Assembly (NCBI RefSeq): GCF_016464625.1
Contig: NZ_JAEAGO010000002.1
Coordinates: forward strand, 1 to 64,000
Reading direction: 5' to 3'
Length of the DNA stretch: 64,000 bases
DNA from: Penaeicola halotolerans
Lineage (GTDB): Bacteria > Bacteroidota > Bacteroidia > Cytophagales > Cyclobacteriaceae
The notes beneath the pieces were generated by a model. That model saw nothing but the letters and a program-made list of their open reading frames with translations, was not told the origin of the DNA and did no database searches. Position numbers and translations under genes: made by a program. This document shows, one piece after another, positions 43,019 to 51,157 of the stretch. How positions within the stretch are numbered: position 1 is the first letter of the stretch; each line of letters begins with the position of its first letter.

Positions 43019-46000
43019 TTAAAATCCATCTTTTTTCTCAACTGGTGCTTTTTCTTGCGCTGGCACATCCAAGTTGTATTTCTCTACGATACCGAAGTAT
43101 GTCTTGCGGAAATTATCCACGAAGCGTTGCGCTTCTTCGAGATCTGCTGGCAAATAGGTAAACTCTCCAATCTTAGCAGATAGCGCATTATTTTTTGTTT
43201 TTACCAAGTCATAAAAGACCTTATTAGAAGAAGCAATAGAAAGTCTGATACCATCATAAGTAAAATAGTACCACTCACCTGCTGTCACATGTAGCAGAAG
43301 TGTGAAGAAATCTCCCTCATCTGATTTTCTGAGCTCCATAAAGCCTGGGACTTTAGCATTGATCGAGGTGCCTAGCACATTGGAGATGCCGATCTTACCT
43401 TCATTATAAAATGCCTTGCGCTCTCTAGACCACTTGAGATCTACACCAGATAGTACTAGTGGCATAGCAGCCAGCTCTGGAGAGTAACCCACGAGTGAGG
43501 TGTCTTTAGTAGCGATGGCTTCTTCATAGGCTTTGGCATTCGCATGACCTGTAAATTCGGAGGCTTTGTACAAGTAAGAAGTCAAGTCTCCATCTGCTTT
43601 TTCTAACCCAAGTCTAGGCACTAGCTTAGCCAGTTCTGAGGCCATTCCTGAGATCATTTCTGGATTGACTGGCCACTTGAAACCTATGAAAGCATCTATC
43701 TCAAAAGTACTGCTATCAGCATTACCTAAGCCAATACCAGAAGCTACCATCGCCAAGCGTTTATCATTACTGAAGTTCATCTTTCCTTCAAACTTCACCT
43801 CACCTGTAGTTTCATTGTAGGCATACATCTGACCATTATATTGCTCTCCTTTAGCTTTCGCGGGTGTTTCTATACGATACTCTCCTTTTTCTTCTTCAAA
43901 AGTCAGATTGCCCGATGGTCTGAAGAAAAGCTCATCATCCATCCTTTTAGTAGCTGCCAAGAAAGTACTATATAGCGCATAGTTAGAATAATAAAGTCCT
44001 GCGGTGAGGGGACTTCCATCCTCTGATTTTGCTTGATCAAAGTCTAGAGATATCTCTGGCTGCTCTGCAGAAGCTTTATAAGCGATCCACTCTAGCTTAC
44101 CTTGTTTTTTCAAGTCTACTTTGATATATCCCTCTAGTTCCAGTCCTGGCTTGTTGGCTTTCATGATGAGATCGCCTTTATACTTAAAGCCTGGATAAAG
44201 CCCTAGATTCTCTCTCTCTAAAACTACTCCTGTTGCTTGTGTATAAGGTTTCTCTCCTGCAGGCTCGATCCACTGAAACTTACTAAACTTGATATTGAAA
44301 GTATCTCCAAGAGAGATGAACTGATAGAACCCCTCTCCTTCCATCCTATTTTTTGAAATGATATCGATGGAAGCATTGGTGATCGTGTGGTATTCGTTCT
44401 CAGCATCTAGGACTACTCTTGCATTGGTTAGCTGTCTGATCTTAGAGTTTTCGAGTACGGTTAGCTTATTTTCTGCTGGGAAAATCTTGCCATCCGCTAC
44501 TAGAATATAAGGTACACCGCTGATCTCAAGCTCTTGCTTAGCGATGTCATAGACGGCATCCGTACCATTAAAAGAAAGCGAATCCATGCTTTCTCTAGTA
44601 GAGTAGAAGTAGCTATCCTCGAGTGGCGTACTCTCTGGCTTCTTCATGATGATCTTCTCAGCATTGAGATCCCAGCGAGCATTCGGAATGGATGTCTTAT
44701 AGTACGCATAAGGAAACTCTAAGCTAGCCTTACCCGCATCTTCAGACTGGAGGTCAGCATAGTTTTCTGCGAAGTTGAAGTTGAGCTTGACGCTGTCTCC
44801 TTTCAGCAAAGCCCTACCTCCAGTATTAGAGTTTACCGTAAAGTCCGCCCCACGCGCGATCATCTCTGTTTCCTTGAAGGTGAAATCAGTCGATTTAGTG
44901 AGCGTATTTAGGATATCAAAGTCTCCTTGACCTTTGACTCCGTTCTTCGTGAGATAGAGTTCTCCTTTGAGATTTCCTTGTTTTTGGTAAAAAGCGAATG
45001 GCTCCGAGATCGTCCCTAGTCGCATACTATCTAATCCAGGAAACCACTTAAGTCTATGCGCTGGTAAATCCATCTGAGGAGTAGAGATGCCTTCATAGCT
45101 GCCAGCTATCATGCTACCACCTTTGCCTTTGGCTATGAGTGAGTCAGGGAAAAAAGTGCCATCCTCTAACTCCAGCGTAGCATTCATGTGTTTTAGTTCG
45201 CCATAGCCTTTGATACCAGACTTATCCATACTGATCGCTCCACTGAAAGTCGACTTGCTCTCATAGACAGCATAACCCTCAGCGGGCGTTTCGTGACTAA
45301 AGCCAAGTGAATTGTCAGGTCGTATCTTGAGCTTTTCCTCAAATTCAGGAAAGATTTTTCCAGAAACGAACTTCCCTTGGAAGCTGATCTTTGCAGGGTC
45401 TGAAGTCACTGTACTATCGATCTCAAATGGCGGCACATCAAAAAACACTTCTCTTCCATAGACTCCATCCAGTGTTTTCTCAGAATCAAAAAAGACCTTG
45501 GCCGTATCTAATGAAGCAAATTTTGGATATTCTGGCTTGGGTTTTAAGAAGGACTTATTATTTGGTTCATTGATGTAAAGAATACCGCTCGTCTCTGTGA
45601 GTTCATTATCAATCTCCACTTTTTCCTTATTCTCATTCTCTATTTTGAGTTGTATCTTATCGATCTGTTCTAGATTGATTGCAAAGGTATCGTAGTCCAT
45701 CATGAACTTCTTTCCTTTGAAAGCAAACTTTCCTGACTCTATCCCTCCATCAAATCCTATCCTACGATTTGGATGAATTGTCACCAATTTATCCTCAGGC
45801 GTGATCACCATGTCTATCGAGTCACTGACATAAAACTTGTCTACCCCTACTAGGTTGAGCGTATTGTCACTAAGCAAAACGTAAGCACTGTATTTTTCAT
45901 CCGATACAGAGGGTATCAAGATATTATCATAGTCCGTCTTTCTGGTGGATGATTCGAAAGCATGGATAAGTTTATCCTTGATAATCACATAGCGACTTGA

Positions 46001-47509
46001 CCTGTCAAAGGAGATAAAGCCTTCTGCATCTAGTGAAGCGCAGATCGTGACAAGTGTATTTTCATTCTTGCCTTTTTCGAAAGCTAAATCACCGATAAAA
46101 AACTCACGCACACCTTTTTCTTCAGCATAGCTAGCGAGCAATCCTATCGGATGAAAGTCTAGCATATATGACTGCTGAAGGTATTCCTTTCTGTTGAAAT
46201 AGTTTTTGGAAATCGCCATCGTAGGGATTTCACTTTTTCCTCTGAGCACACTGAAACCGAGCGTATCACCATCTAGTGTCCAGTTCATCGTCTGTGCCAT
46301 CAGCTCCATCTCAAACATACTCAGGTGATAGTTGGCATAGCGATAAGCACCCACCTCACTGATCTCTAAGGAAAGATCTTTAGTCTTAGCATCGAATCGT
46401 ACGATAGCTCCAGGATGATAGATCGAGTCAGCTCCATGAAAAATCGTCACACTGGCGGGATCACTAGAGACTCGGCCATTGACTTTATCAATGTTGAAAA
46501 ATGGTGAAGCCACTTTGAAGGCCAGCTCAGACCCTCTATAATACTCCATTTCAGTCTTGGCACTGTAGAGACCTGCATTGCTTTGCTTACTTCCGACTAG
46601 GGAAAATCCACTCGTAAATTTGATCTCGGATCCCATGCCATAGTCTATAGGCAAGTCATTATTGTAAGATCTAAAAGCTGGACTAGAGGTATCTACTGGA
46701 CCTTTGACTACATACCTGAAAGTCCCTTCGATGGGTTTGTCTACAGCAGGATGGGTCATGACGGCACTTTCTCCACTTAGCTCTAACATGGAAAAATTGA
46801 AATCATAGTTTTGAAGTGCTACCGAGATATTCTGACCATTGCTCTTAGAGCTTGGCCAGATATAGTTGCCTGCCTCGCCATAAGCGAAGTCATTGCCAAA
46901 AGTGAAAAAGAATTTAGTGTTTTCTAGTGTGGATTTTTCTGCACCTTTTGTGATCTGAATACTAGTTCCTTTGAGCGCTATAGAGGGATCAGGAGCATAG
47001 TATTCTTCGCTATCCATGGCATTGTCTGGATAGAGTAGTTGCATGCTTCCTCCTGAGATGCTTGCTTGATAGCCATTGCCTTTGAGAAAAACTCCAGAAG
47101 TAGCAAAATCTGCCATTTTATTATAATAAGCAATGATCTCAGGTTGAGACCTATTTTCCAGCATCCATCTCACAGTCTTGAGTGCTACAGATTTCTCAGA
47201 ACTAGGTAAGACATTACCTTCTTTGATCGCAAATAATACCGCCAACATGGACTTGCCCGTTTCAGAGGAAAAATTATAATCCAGCAAAACTGCACTCGCT
47301 GCTGATATCTCATCTCGCTCACTACCCGTCCAACTACCATCAGCCCATGCAGTCTCAAACTTCTGAGCCAAAGCAGTAGCTTCGGCAGTGCGCAGTCCTT
47401 TGACTTTGATCACTAGCTCGCCCACAGCATCTCTCGTAGCTCCTTGAGAGAAGCCTAATTGTTGACTCGCGATGAGTATTAGGACTAAAACACACTTGAT
47501 TGCTTTCAT
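43019..47509 (-). CDS. Very large secreted beta-rich protein, function unknown
   Basis: 1496 residues with a signal peptide (MKAIKCVLVLILIASQQLGF). No catalytic motif or known domain recognised. A helical first part (about 25-130; EATALAQKFETAWADGSWTG, VRWMLENRSQPEIIAYYNKM) is followed by a very long alternation of beta strands with segments such as DAENEYHTITNASIDIIS, KNRMEGEGFYQF and KPGLELEGYIKVDLKKQG, reminiscent of LptA/OstA- or AsmA-like beta stacks (inference). No transmembrane helix or T9SS C-terminal domain is seen; it ends in a charged tail. It sits tightly between prmA (2 bp) and plsY (3 bp), suggesting a link to envelope lipid metabolism. Confidence 0.7.
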   Translation of the reverse strand: MKAIKCVLVLILIASQQLGFSQGATRDAVGELVIKVKGLRTAEATALAQKFETAWADGSWTGSERDEISAASAVLLDYNFSSETGKSMLAVLFAIKEGNVLPSSEKSVALKTVRWMLENRSQPEIIAYYNKMADFATSGVFLKGNGYQASISGGSMQLLYPDNAMDSEEYYAPDPSIALKGTSIQITKGAEKSTLENTKFFFTFGNDFAYGEAGNYIWPSSKSNGQNISVALQNYDFNFSMLELSGESAVMTHPAVDKPIEGTFRYVVKGPVDTSSPAFRSYNNDLPIDYGMGSEIKFTSGFSLVGSKQSNAGLYSAKTEMEYYRGSELAFKVASPFFNIDKVNGRVSSDPASVTIFHGADSIYHPGAIVRFDAKTKDLSLEISEVGAYRYANYHLSMFEMELMAQTMNWTLDGDTLGFSVLRGKSEIPTMAISKNYFNRKEYLQQSYMLDFHPIGLLASYAEEKGVREFFIGDLAFEKGKNENTLVTICASLDAEGFISFDRSSRYVIIKDKLIHAFESSTRKTDYDNILIPSVSDEKYSAYVLLSDNTLNLVGVDKFYVSDSIDMVITPEDKLVTIHPNRRIGFDGGIESGKFAFKGKKFMMDYDTFAINLEQIDKIQLKIENENKEKVEIDNELTETSGILYINEPNNKSFLKPKPEYPKFASLDTAKVFFDSEKTLDGVYGREVFFDVPPFEIDSTVTSDPAKISFQGKFVSGKIFPEFEEKLKIRPDNSLGFSHETPAEGYAVYESKSTFSGAISMDKSGIKGYGELKHMNATLELEDGTFFPDSLIAKGKGGSMIAGSYEGISTPQMDLPAHRLKWFPGLDSMRLGTISEPFAFYQKQGNLKGELYLTKNGVKGQGDFDILNTLTKSTDFTFKETEMIARGADFTVNSNTGGRALLKGDSVKLNFNFAENYADLQSEDAGKASLEFPYAYYKTSIPNARWDLNAEKIIMKKPESTPLEDSYFYSTRESMDSLSFNGTDAVYDIAKQELEISGVPYILVADGKIFPAENKLTVLENSKIRQLTNARVVLDAENEYHTITNASIDIISKNRMEGEGFYQFISLGDTFNIKFSKFQWIEPAGEKPYTQATGVVLERENLGLYPGFKYKGDLIMKANKPGLELEGYIKVDLKKQGKLEWIAYKASAEQPEISLDFDQAKSEDGSPLTAGLYYSNYALYSTFLAATKRMDDELFFRPSGNLTFEEEKGEYRIETPAKAKGEQYNGQMYAYNETTGEVKFEGKMNFSNDKRLAMVASGIGLGNADSSTFEIDAFIGFKWPVNPEMISGMASELAKLVPRLGLEKADGDLTSYLYKASEFTGHANAKAYEEAIATKDTSLVGYSPELAAMPLVLSGVDLKWSRERKAFYNEGKIGISNVLGTSINAKVPGFMELRKSDEGDFFTLLLHVTAGEWYYFTYDGIRLSIASSNKVFYDLVKTKNNALSAKIGEFTYLPADLEEAQRFVDNFRKTYFGIVEKYNLDVPAQEKAPVEKKDGF

Positions 47510-47511
47510 AT

Positions 47512-48342
47512 TTATCCCTTTATCAATCTTAAAGCTGCCCAGTCATTTCGAACTTTACTTTGATCTAATGTAAATCCACAAGCTTCAGCCTCTGCTTGTA
47601 CCTGTGGGATATCCGTCTCATAAAACCCACTCAAAAGCAAGTAAGTGCCTTCCTTTGCTAGCTTCACATAAGCTTCCATCTCGTTGAGCAAAACATTCTT
47701 ATTGATATTCGCAATCAATATGTCAAATGCGCCCGTAGGATTCACTGTAGTAACGATTCCTTGAGCTAATTTGATATCTGGCATTTCATTGAGTAGGAAG
47801 TTTTCATGACTATTTTCGACAGACCATTCATCCATGTCAAAAGCCTCTATATCAGTAGCTCCCAGTTTTCGTGCCATGATCGCTAGGATACCTGTTCCGC
47901 ATCCAATGTCTAGGACGCGCTTGCCTTGGTGATCGATCTCCAGCTGATGCTCTATCATCAAGTGTGTAGTGGCATGATGACCCGTGCCAAAGGACATCTT
48001 AGGATTGATCAAAATCTCATATGGATATGCTGGCTGTGGCTTATGAAAAGACGCTCGTATGAGTACTTTTTCACTCACGATGATAGGATCGTAGCTTTTT
48101 TCCCACTCTTCATTCCAGTTTTTTTTCTCCAAGACACCTTCTGTAACAATGATCGAAGCGATCTCCTCATAGCGATCTATTACTTCTTGATAGGTAGCCC
48201 TATCAAATAGGCTCTCTTCGACATAGGCATCAAGACCAGTATCTGTCTCCAAAAATGAATCAAAACCCACTTCTGATAGCTCTGCTACTAGGATATCTAC
48301 AAAGTCTAACTGGCAAGTGATCTGAAAAGAAAGGTAATTCAT
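47512..48342 (-). CDS. prmA: Ribosomal protein L11 methyltransferase
   Basis: 276 residues, SAM-dependent. The SAM-binding motif I is VLDIGCGTGILAIMARKLGA with the acidic end of beta2 in IEAFDMDEWSV; the post-motif is DILIANINKNVLL. The N-terminal half is the L11-recognition domain, with the IDPKMSFGTGHHAT-like region reading INPKMSFGTGHHATT. Methylates L11 in the cytosol. Stop and next start are 2 bp apart; tpiA lies 39 bp upstream. Confidence 0.93.
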   Translation of the reverse strand: MNYLSFQITCQLDFVDILVAELSEVGFDSFLETDTGLDAYVEESLFDRATYQEVIDRYEEIASIIVTEGVLEKKNWNEEWEKSYDPIIVSEKVLIRASFHKPQPAYPYEILINPKMSFGTGHHATTHLMIEHQLEIDHQGKRVLDIGCGTGILAIMARKLGATDIEAFDMDEWSVENSHENFLLNEMPDIKLAQGIVTTVNPTGAFDILIANINKNVLLNEMEAYVKLAKEGTYLLLSGFYETDIPQVQAEAEACGFTLDQSKVRNDWAALRLIKG

Positions 48343-48350
48343 AAGCTATA

Positions 48351-48376
48351 GAAAATAAGCCCGATGAAGGGCTTAT
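48351..48376 (-). terminator. Weak terminator or attenuator between tpiA and prmA
   Basis: ATAAGCCC (48355-48362) with GGGCTTAT (48369-48376), loop GATGAA. On the minus strand only TTTTC follows, so termination is probably partial and the cluster may still be transcribed through. Confidence 0.5.
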
Positions 48377-48381
48377 GTGAA

Positions 48382-49143
48382 TTAAAATGATTTGACGATA
48401 TCTACGAAATCTCTAGATTTTAAGGACGCGCCTCCGATGAGACCTCCATCTACATCTGGCTGACTAAACAGCTCATGCGCATTGTCTGGCTTACAACTAC
48501 CTCCGTAAAGAATAGATATATTATCCGAAATATCTCTACCATACTGTGCAGCTAGATGCTCCCTGACCACCAAGTGTATCTCTTGTGCCTGTGCGGATGA
48601 CGCTGTCTTACCAGTACCGATCGCCCATATAGGTTCATAAGCGATGATCATCTTCTGAATATCTTCCGCACTAAAATCGAAAAGACTCTCTGTCAATTGT
48701 TGCTTGACATAAGCGTTTTGTTGATCAGCTTCACGAATTTCCAAAGGCTCTCCACAGCAAAATATCGGAGTCAAACCATTTGCCAAAGCTTGCTTAACCT
48801 TGTCAGTCAAAAGTGTATTAGACTCTGCATGATACTCTCTGCGCTCACTGTGTCCTATGATTACATGACTCACCCCTACAGATTTCAACATACTTGCTGA
48901 GACTTCCCCAGTGTATGCTCCTGCCTCTTTGGCACTGCAATCCTGCGCACCTACATGGACTTGTGCTACACCTTGACTAAGCTTACTCACACCAGATAGA
49001 TGGATAAAAGGTGCACACATGATGACTTTCACATCTGACTTGACCTCATCTTGTACCATATGGATGACCTCAGAGGCTAACTTTAAGCCTTGGTCATATG
49101 TATTATTCATCTTCCAGTTTCCTGCTACTATTTTTTGTCTCAT
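48382..49143 (-). CDS. tpiA: Triose-phosphate isomerase
   Basis: 253 residues, TIM barrel; interconverts dihydroxyacetone phosphate and glyceraldehyde-3-phosphate in glycolysis. AGNWKMNN (substrate Lys), [15 protein letters not shown] (catalytic His), the catalytic Glu in [17 protein letters not shown], the phosphate-binding ILYGGSC and [11 protein letters not shown] are all intact. First gene of the tpiA-prmA-unknown-plsY cluster. A -7 box lies 41 bp upstream. Confidence 0.97.
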   Translation of the reverse strand: MRQKIVAGNWKMNNTYDQGLKLASEVIHMVQDEVKSDVKVIMCAPFIHLSGVSKLSQGVAQVHVGAQDCSAKEAGAYTGEVSASMLKSVGVSHVIIGHSERREYHAESNTLLTDKVKQALANGLTPIFCCGEPLEIREADQQNAYVKQQLTESLFDFSAEDIQKMIIAYEPIWAIGTGKTASSAQAQEIHLVVREHLAAQYGRDISDNISILYGGSCKPDNAHELFSQPDVDGGLIGGASLKSRDFVDIVKSF

Positions 49144-49184
49144 GATTGTGCGTTTGTATTAGATAGGTTTGAATATTGATCAGA

Positions 49185-49192
49185 CAAATTTA
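49185..49192 (-). promoter_or_regulatory. -7 box for tpiA
   Basis: The minus strand reads TAAATTTG (TAnnTTTG), 41 bp upstream of the ATG at 49143. Confidence 0.45.
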
Positions 49193-49290
49193 GCAAAATA
49201 AGAGAAAGGACAAGGTATATAAAAGCAAAGCGGATCAAGTGAGTAAAGCAATCATTCGTCATTTTATTAATAATTGAATAAATTTATCCC

Positions 49291-49797
49291 ATGGCTTATT
49301 ACGACTTTAGTGAAAACAAAAAGAAAGTGCGCAAAAAGCTCACCCCTGCCGCTGCTAAGGAAAAGATAGCCGCCTACTGCGCCTATCAAGAGCGCTGTCA
49401 GCAAGAGGTCAGGACTAAGCTCTACGAATATCAATTGTCCTCAGATGACGTAGATGAACTGATCGTTTGGTTGATTACTGAAGGATTTTTAAATGAAGAA
49501 AGATTTGCTCAAAGCTATGTCAGGGGAAAGTTTAGGATAAAAAAGTGGGGAAGAATCAAAATACTCCAAGGGCTCAAACAAAAGAATATCTCTGAATACT
49601 GTATCAAATCTGGCATGAAGGAGATCGACCCAGAGGAATATTGGAACACACTCTGCACGGTGGCTGAGCAGAGAGCGAGCAAAACTACCGCACCGAATGA
49701 CTATATCCGACAACAGAAACTAGCACAATACCTCATGAGCAGGGGCTTTGAAACAGACCTCGTCTGGGAAGCTGTCAAATCACTTGAGTCGCGGTAA
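49291..49797 (+). CDS. recX: RecA regulator RecX
   Basis: 168 residues, all-helical, basic. Matches the RecX triple three-helix repeats: AKEKIAAYCAYQERCQQEVR, ELIVWLITEGFLNEERFAQS, YVRGKFRIKKWGRIKILQGL and KLAQYLMSRGFETDLVWEAV. RecX binds inside RecA filaments and limits recombination. recA is not nearby. The last 18 bp overlap the convergent DUF4105 gene. Confidence 0.9.
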   Translation: MAYYDFSENKKKVRKKLTPAAAKEKIAAYCAYQERCQQEVRTKLYEYQLSSDDVDELIVWLITEGFLNEERFAQSYVRGKFRIKKWGRIKILQGLKQKNISEYCIKSGMKEIDPEEYWNTLCTVAEQRASKTTAPNDYIRQQKLAQYLMSRGFETDLVWEAVKSLESR

Positions 49798-50946
49798 CCA
49801 TCTGCTATAAAGCACATAGAGTCTCAGCAGCGCTAATACGATCAGCGGCAAAGCAACTGCATGATAGGACTGCACACCAAAAACCCACACGAGCAAGGCA
49901 GCATCTACTATAATAATCGCCCCTAAGAGATATTTAGAAAGCCATGCAAGTGGTTTATTTCTAATAAGTGCCACAGCGAGCAAAAGGTGAGTAGGCATTG
50001 CCCAGAGGATATTCCAGTTTCCAGCGGTAGCCTGATGATCCGTCCCAAACCAAAGAAAAGCGACCAAGAGTCCTAAGAGACCATAAGCCAAAGTCCATGC
50101 AATATCAAACCCTCTAAAAATCCGGTTTCTCTTAAAGCTAACGTAAGACAATACCACACCAATCAAGAGTAAAATCCAGAAAATCCTAGGTGATACCAGC
50201 AAGCTTGATTCATTTACTGGTTCAAAATCAAAAATGACCTCTTGCGAAGCTACAAGTGGGCGTGTAGGACCATCTCCTACGATACTCGCCTCAGCAAATC
50301 CAGACTCCATGTAGTCTGGCAAAAACATGGCTTCTTCAGATGTAGCCACCTCATCTATCACACTCCCCAGCGCCAAGTCTATCCCAAAGTCAGCCCACGG
50401 CATATTGCCTAAATATTCATCGATCAGATTTCTGAAGGTCTTGTCACTTTCCTGTACGGGTATCTTCAATCGATCTCCCAAAACAGTCTGCAAGACATCC
50501 CGTATCCTCGTAGCGCAATTGTCAAAAAAGAAATCATACTGATAGTATCTATTTTCCTCTTGAGCGTTTATCATCAAAAAGTCAAAAACCTCTTGCTTCT
50601 GATCTTCAGAAAGGTTCAAAACCTGCTCCCGCATGCTTCTCTGCTCTCTGTAGTAAGCTCTATAGAAATTTTCATAATTATTTACTGCCAAAAAGTAGTT
50701 GAGCTTACCTCTGACAAAATTGACATAAAAGCCCGGTGCATTGAAATCAAAAGTGCCATAATTAAATACCAAGTCTAAGCCCATCACAGGATCATGTACC
50801 CTAAGTGCACTATGCCCAAAAGCTGAATATAGCGCAGACCCAGGGTCGCAAGTTAGGAGGCTGACTTTTGCCTGATCACTTAACTGCTGCGCTTGAACTT
50901 GCTGACAAAAGACTAGAATTAAAATACTAAGGATTAGACTTCTCAT
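49780..50946 (-). CDS. DUF4105 membrane protein, probable lipoprotein N-acyltransferase (Lnb-like)
   Basis: 388 residues: signal peptide (MRSLILSILILVFCQQVQAQ), a periplasmic DUF4105 domain (about 22-230) and four or five C-terminal membrane helices (about 258-380). His45 (SAFGHSALRV) and Cys144 (FFDNCATRIRD) are placed like the His-then-Cys pair of permuted papain-fold (LRAT/NlpC-like) transferases. From memory, a DUF4105 protein of Bacteroides (Lnb) was recently shown to N-acylate lipoproteins, a job done elsewhere by Lnt; if that holds for the family, this gene acts at the periplasmic side of the inner membrane. A -7 box lies 20 bp upstream. Confidence 0.75.
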   Translation of the reverse strand: MRSLILSILILVFCQQVQAQQLSDQAKVSLLTCDPGSALYSAFGHSALRVHDPVMGLDLVFNYGTFDFNAPGFYVNFVRGKLNYFLAVNNYENFYRAYYREQRSMREQVLNLSEDQKQEVFDFLMINAQEENRYYQYDFFFDNCATRIRDVLQTVLGDRLKIPVQESDKTFRNLIDEYLGNMPWADFGIDLALGSVIDEVATSEEAMFLPDYMESGFAEASIVGDGPTRPLVASQEVIFDFEPVNESSLLVSPRIFWILLLIGVVLSYVSFKRNRIFRGFDIAWTLAYGLLGLLVAFLWFGTDHQATAGNWNILWAMPTHLLLAVALIRNKPLAWLSKYLLGAIIIVDAALLVWVFGVQSYHAVALPLIVLALLRLYVLYSRWLPRLK

Positions 50947-50965
50947 GCCATTTGGTTTTAAATAT

Positions 50966-50973
50966 CAAACATA
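50966..50973 (-). promoter_or_regulatory. -7 box for the DUF4105 gene
   Basis: The minus strand reads TATGTTTG (TAnnTTTG), 19 bp upstream of the ATG at 50946. Confidence 0.45.
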
Positions 50974-51157
50974 CATAAAAAAATGAAAGCGCACGCTCAG
51001 ACATAGCCAAGCAACCTGATGGAATCTAGTCGATCAAAAATCTTAGTGACAATAAAGTAATATTAATTTTATATAATTTTAAACATATTTTTATATATTA
51101 AAACAATTTTAAAAGTCTTAATAATACTTATAAGACATATATATTAATAAATGCATT

